A stretch of DNA of 64,000 bases from Aureimonas sp. Leaf427 (GTDB taxonomy: Bacteria; Pseudomonadota; Alphaproteobacteria; Rhizobiales; Rhizobiaceae): positions 269,702 through 333,701 of the forward strand of contig NZ_LMQW01000043.1 of the NCBI RefSeq assembly GCF_001425485.1, in the 5' to 3' direction. Positions 62,753-64,000 of the stretch are shown one piece after another. The translations under genes and the position numbers were made by a program. The notes beneath the pieces were generated by a model. That model saw only the letters and a program-made list of their open reading frames with translations, did no database searches and was not told the origin of the DNA. Positions within the stretch are counted from its first letter, which is position 1; each line of letters begins with the position of its first letter.

Positions 62753-63766
62753 ATGATCCAGTACGACGTGCTGACGATCGGCAACGCCATCGTCGACATC
62801 ATTGCCCGCACCGATAATGCCTTTCTCGAGGAGCAGGGAATCCCGAAGGGGTCTATGACGCTGATCGACACAACCCGTGCTCAGAGCCTCTATAATGCGA
62901 TGGGACCTGCCGTCGAAATGTCCGGTGGCTCGGCCGCCAACACCGCAGCCGGAGTCGTCAGTCTCGGCGGCACGGCCGGCTACATCGGCAAGGTCTGCGA
63001 CGACCAACTCGGCGCGATCTTCACACATGATATCCGGGCGCTGGGCATCGCCTTTCAAACAGCGCCACTTTCGACCGGTCCTGCGACCGCGCGTTCCATG
63101 ATTCTCGTCACACCGGACGGCGAGCGCTCGATGAACACATATCTCGGCGCCTGCGTCGAACTATCGCCCGACGACATCGACGAAGAGCTCGTGGCTGCCG
63201 CCAAGGTCACGTATTTCGAGGGATATCTTTGGGATCCTCCACTCGCAAAGGATGCGATACGGAAAGCTGCAAGTATCGCACATGCGAACGGCCGTGACGT
63301 GGCGATAACCCTATCCGACAGCTACTGCGTTTATCGCTATCGAGCAGAGTTTCTAGATCTCATGAGATCAAGCGCTGTCGACATCGTCTTTGCTAACGAA
63401 GCAGAGGTTCTCGCGCTCTACGAGACCAAGAATTTCGACGCCGCGCTCACGCAACTGGCCGCCGACGTCCGCAAGTTCGGTGCTGTTACGCGGGGGGAGA
63501 AAGGTTGCGTCGTCGTGGAGGGCAAAACGCGAATTGATGTGCCCGCGACCGAGGTTTCCACGGTTGTCGACACGACCGGCGCCGGTGACCTTTTCGCCGC
63601 CGGCTTTCTCCGTGGCTATACGGGGGGTCTATCGAAGAAGGTCAGCGCTCAACTCGGCGTCGTCGCCGCGGGCCAAATCATTGCACAAATCGGCCCGCGA
63701 TTTGCGGGCTCAATTCGCGACACGGCGGATGTTTCTAAGCTTCTAGGCGTTTCGAGTCACCTTTAG
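62753..63766 (+). CDS. Adenosine kinase-like PfkB-family kinase
   Basis: A 337-residue PfkB carbohydrate/nucleoside kinase. It starts MIQYDVLTIGNAIVDIIART, has the substrate motif MSGGSAANTAAGV near residue 60 and the C-terminal signature DTTGAGDLFAAGFL with catalytic base Asp279. Close relatives are annotated as adenosine kinase. Coming right after metK, it may clear adenosine produced by the SAM cycle, which is inference. The ATG at 62753 is favoured over a longer frame from 62693. Its third base use is more AT-rich in the second half than in its neighbours. Confidence 0.85.
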   Translation: MIQYDVLTIGNAIVDIIARTDNAFLEEQGIPKGSMTLIDTTRAQSLYNAMGPAVEMSGGSAANTAAGVVSLGGTAGYIGKVCDDQLGAIFTHDIRALGIAFQTAPLSTGPATARSMILVTPDGERSMNTYLGACVELSPDDIDEELVAAAKVTYFEGYLWDPPLAKDAIRKAASIAHANGRDVAITLSDSYCVYRYRAEFLDLMRSSAVDIVFANEAEVLALYETKNFDAALTQLAADVRKFGAVTRGEKGCVVVEGKTRIDVPATEVSTVVDTTGAGDLFAAGFLRGYTGGLSKKVSAQLGVVAAGQIIAQIGPRFAGSIRDTADVSKLLGVSSHL

Positions 63767-63901
63767 CGTGAATCGGAATGCTTCAGCGTTTGCTCTACGT
63801 TTCAAAATGTTGGCTGGATGAAAGGCTAGCATATTCTGAAAAAGCGACTCAGTTCATAGGATCGAACATCTTGTCGCCTTTATTGATACCGTTAGGGCTA
63901 A

Positions 63902-64000
63902 CTAGGTGTTCAGTCCCGGCATCTGGTGGATCGGATTGAGGATGAACCGTTGTGGCTCTGACGTCCAGATTTTGGCGATGTATTCGTAGGGCGTCAGGCC
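63902..64000 (-). mobile_element. C-terminal end of an IS481-family transposase
   Basis: The minus strand from 64000 to 63902 reads GLTPYEYIAKIWTSEPQRFI, then LNPIHQMPGLNT and a TAG stop. This is the usual C-terminus of IS481-type transposases, ending HQMPGLNT. The rest of the element lies beyond the right edge. The outer inverted repeat should lie between 63767 and 63901 but I could not place it, because only one end is present. Confidence 0.85.

Overview
The window is 64 kb of high-GC alphaproteobacterial chromosome. Gene content and order fit Hyphomicrobiales (Rhizobiales): rpoZ-rel-pyrE-DUF2062-acpS-lepB-rnc-era-recO, a TIGR02301 protein, a DUF6867 gene inside a liv operon, and a glycerol ABC operon of the Rhizobium glpDSTPQUV kind. 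An Aurantimonadaceae-like genome is my guess, but the sequence alone does not fix the family. Almost all of it reads as ordinary chromosome. The accessory signs are two small toxin-antitoxin (TA) pairs and the edge of an IS481-type insertion sequence at the right end.

Layout. 1-345: end-truncated NYN/LabA-like protein. 615-8504: housekeeping block (rpoZ, bifunctional ppGpp enzyme, pyrE, acpS, lepB, rnc, era, recO), with many overlapping starts. 8664-12346: nadABC behind a 19-bp palindrome. 12362-15824: secreted hypothetical protein, then panC and panB. 15847-18785 (minus): ygfZ, HD hydrolase, tyrosine phosphatase and a NadQ/NrtR-type Nudix-winged-helix regulator, which probably acts on the nadABC palindrome. 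18903-23908: dihydroorotase, conserved hypotheticals, a Nudix hydrolase, an SRAP/YedK protein, and a short array of covarying palindromes. 24196-25800: cysS. 25817-29879: Phd/PIN pair, two related prolyl aminopeptidases with a GFA-family gene between them, and a DUF433/DUF5615 pair. 29917-31502: rarD and a LOG-family protein. 31572-34078 (minus): an orphan NitT/TauT-type ABC importer.

34195-44345 (minus): complete glycerol regulon in transcription order glpR, glpD, glpS, glpT, glpP, glpQ, glpU, glpV, glpK. Glycerol enters through the ABC importer, is phosphorylated by GlpK and oxidised by GlpD. Direct repeats of GCGAAAC lie at matching distances before glpR and glpD and look like GlpR operators. 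The two importer ATPases are complementary: one has lost the signature motif and the other the switch histidine.

44476-47002: divergent D-amino-acid transaminase and xylulokinase. 47174-50141: a coupled three-gene phosphorelay (CHASE3 kinase, single-domain receiver, receiver-HisKA_2 kinase) with no DNA-binding output. 50161-53759 and 59966-61288: surface polysaccharide genes (epimerase, sugar transferase, 4,6-dehydratase, UDP-sugar dehydrogenase), split by the minus-strand livK-DUF6867-livFGMH operon (53935-59705). 61439-63766: metK followed by an adenosine kinase. 63902-64000: C-terminus of an IS481-family transposase running off the window.

No rRNA, convincing tRNA, CRISPR array or phage was seen, and no gap between genes exceeds about 300 bp. 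The best candidates for something new are the asymmetric glycerol importer ATPases, the paired operators for NadQ and GlpR, the covarying palindrome array, and the foldable intergenic elements.
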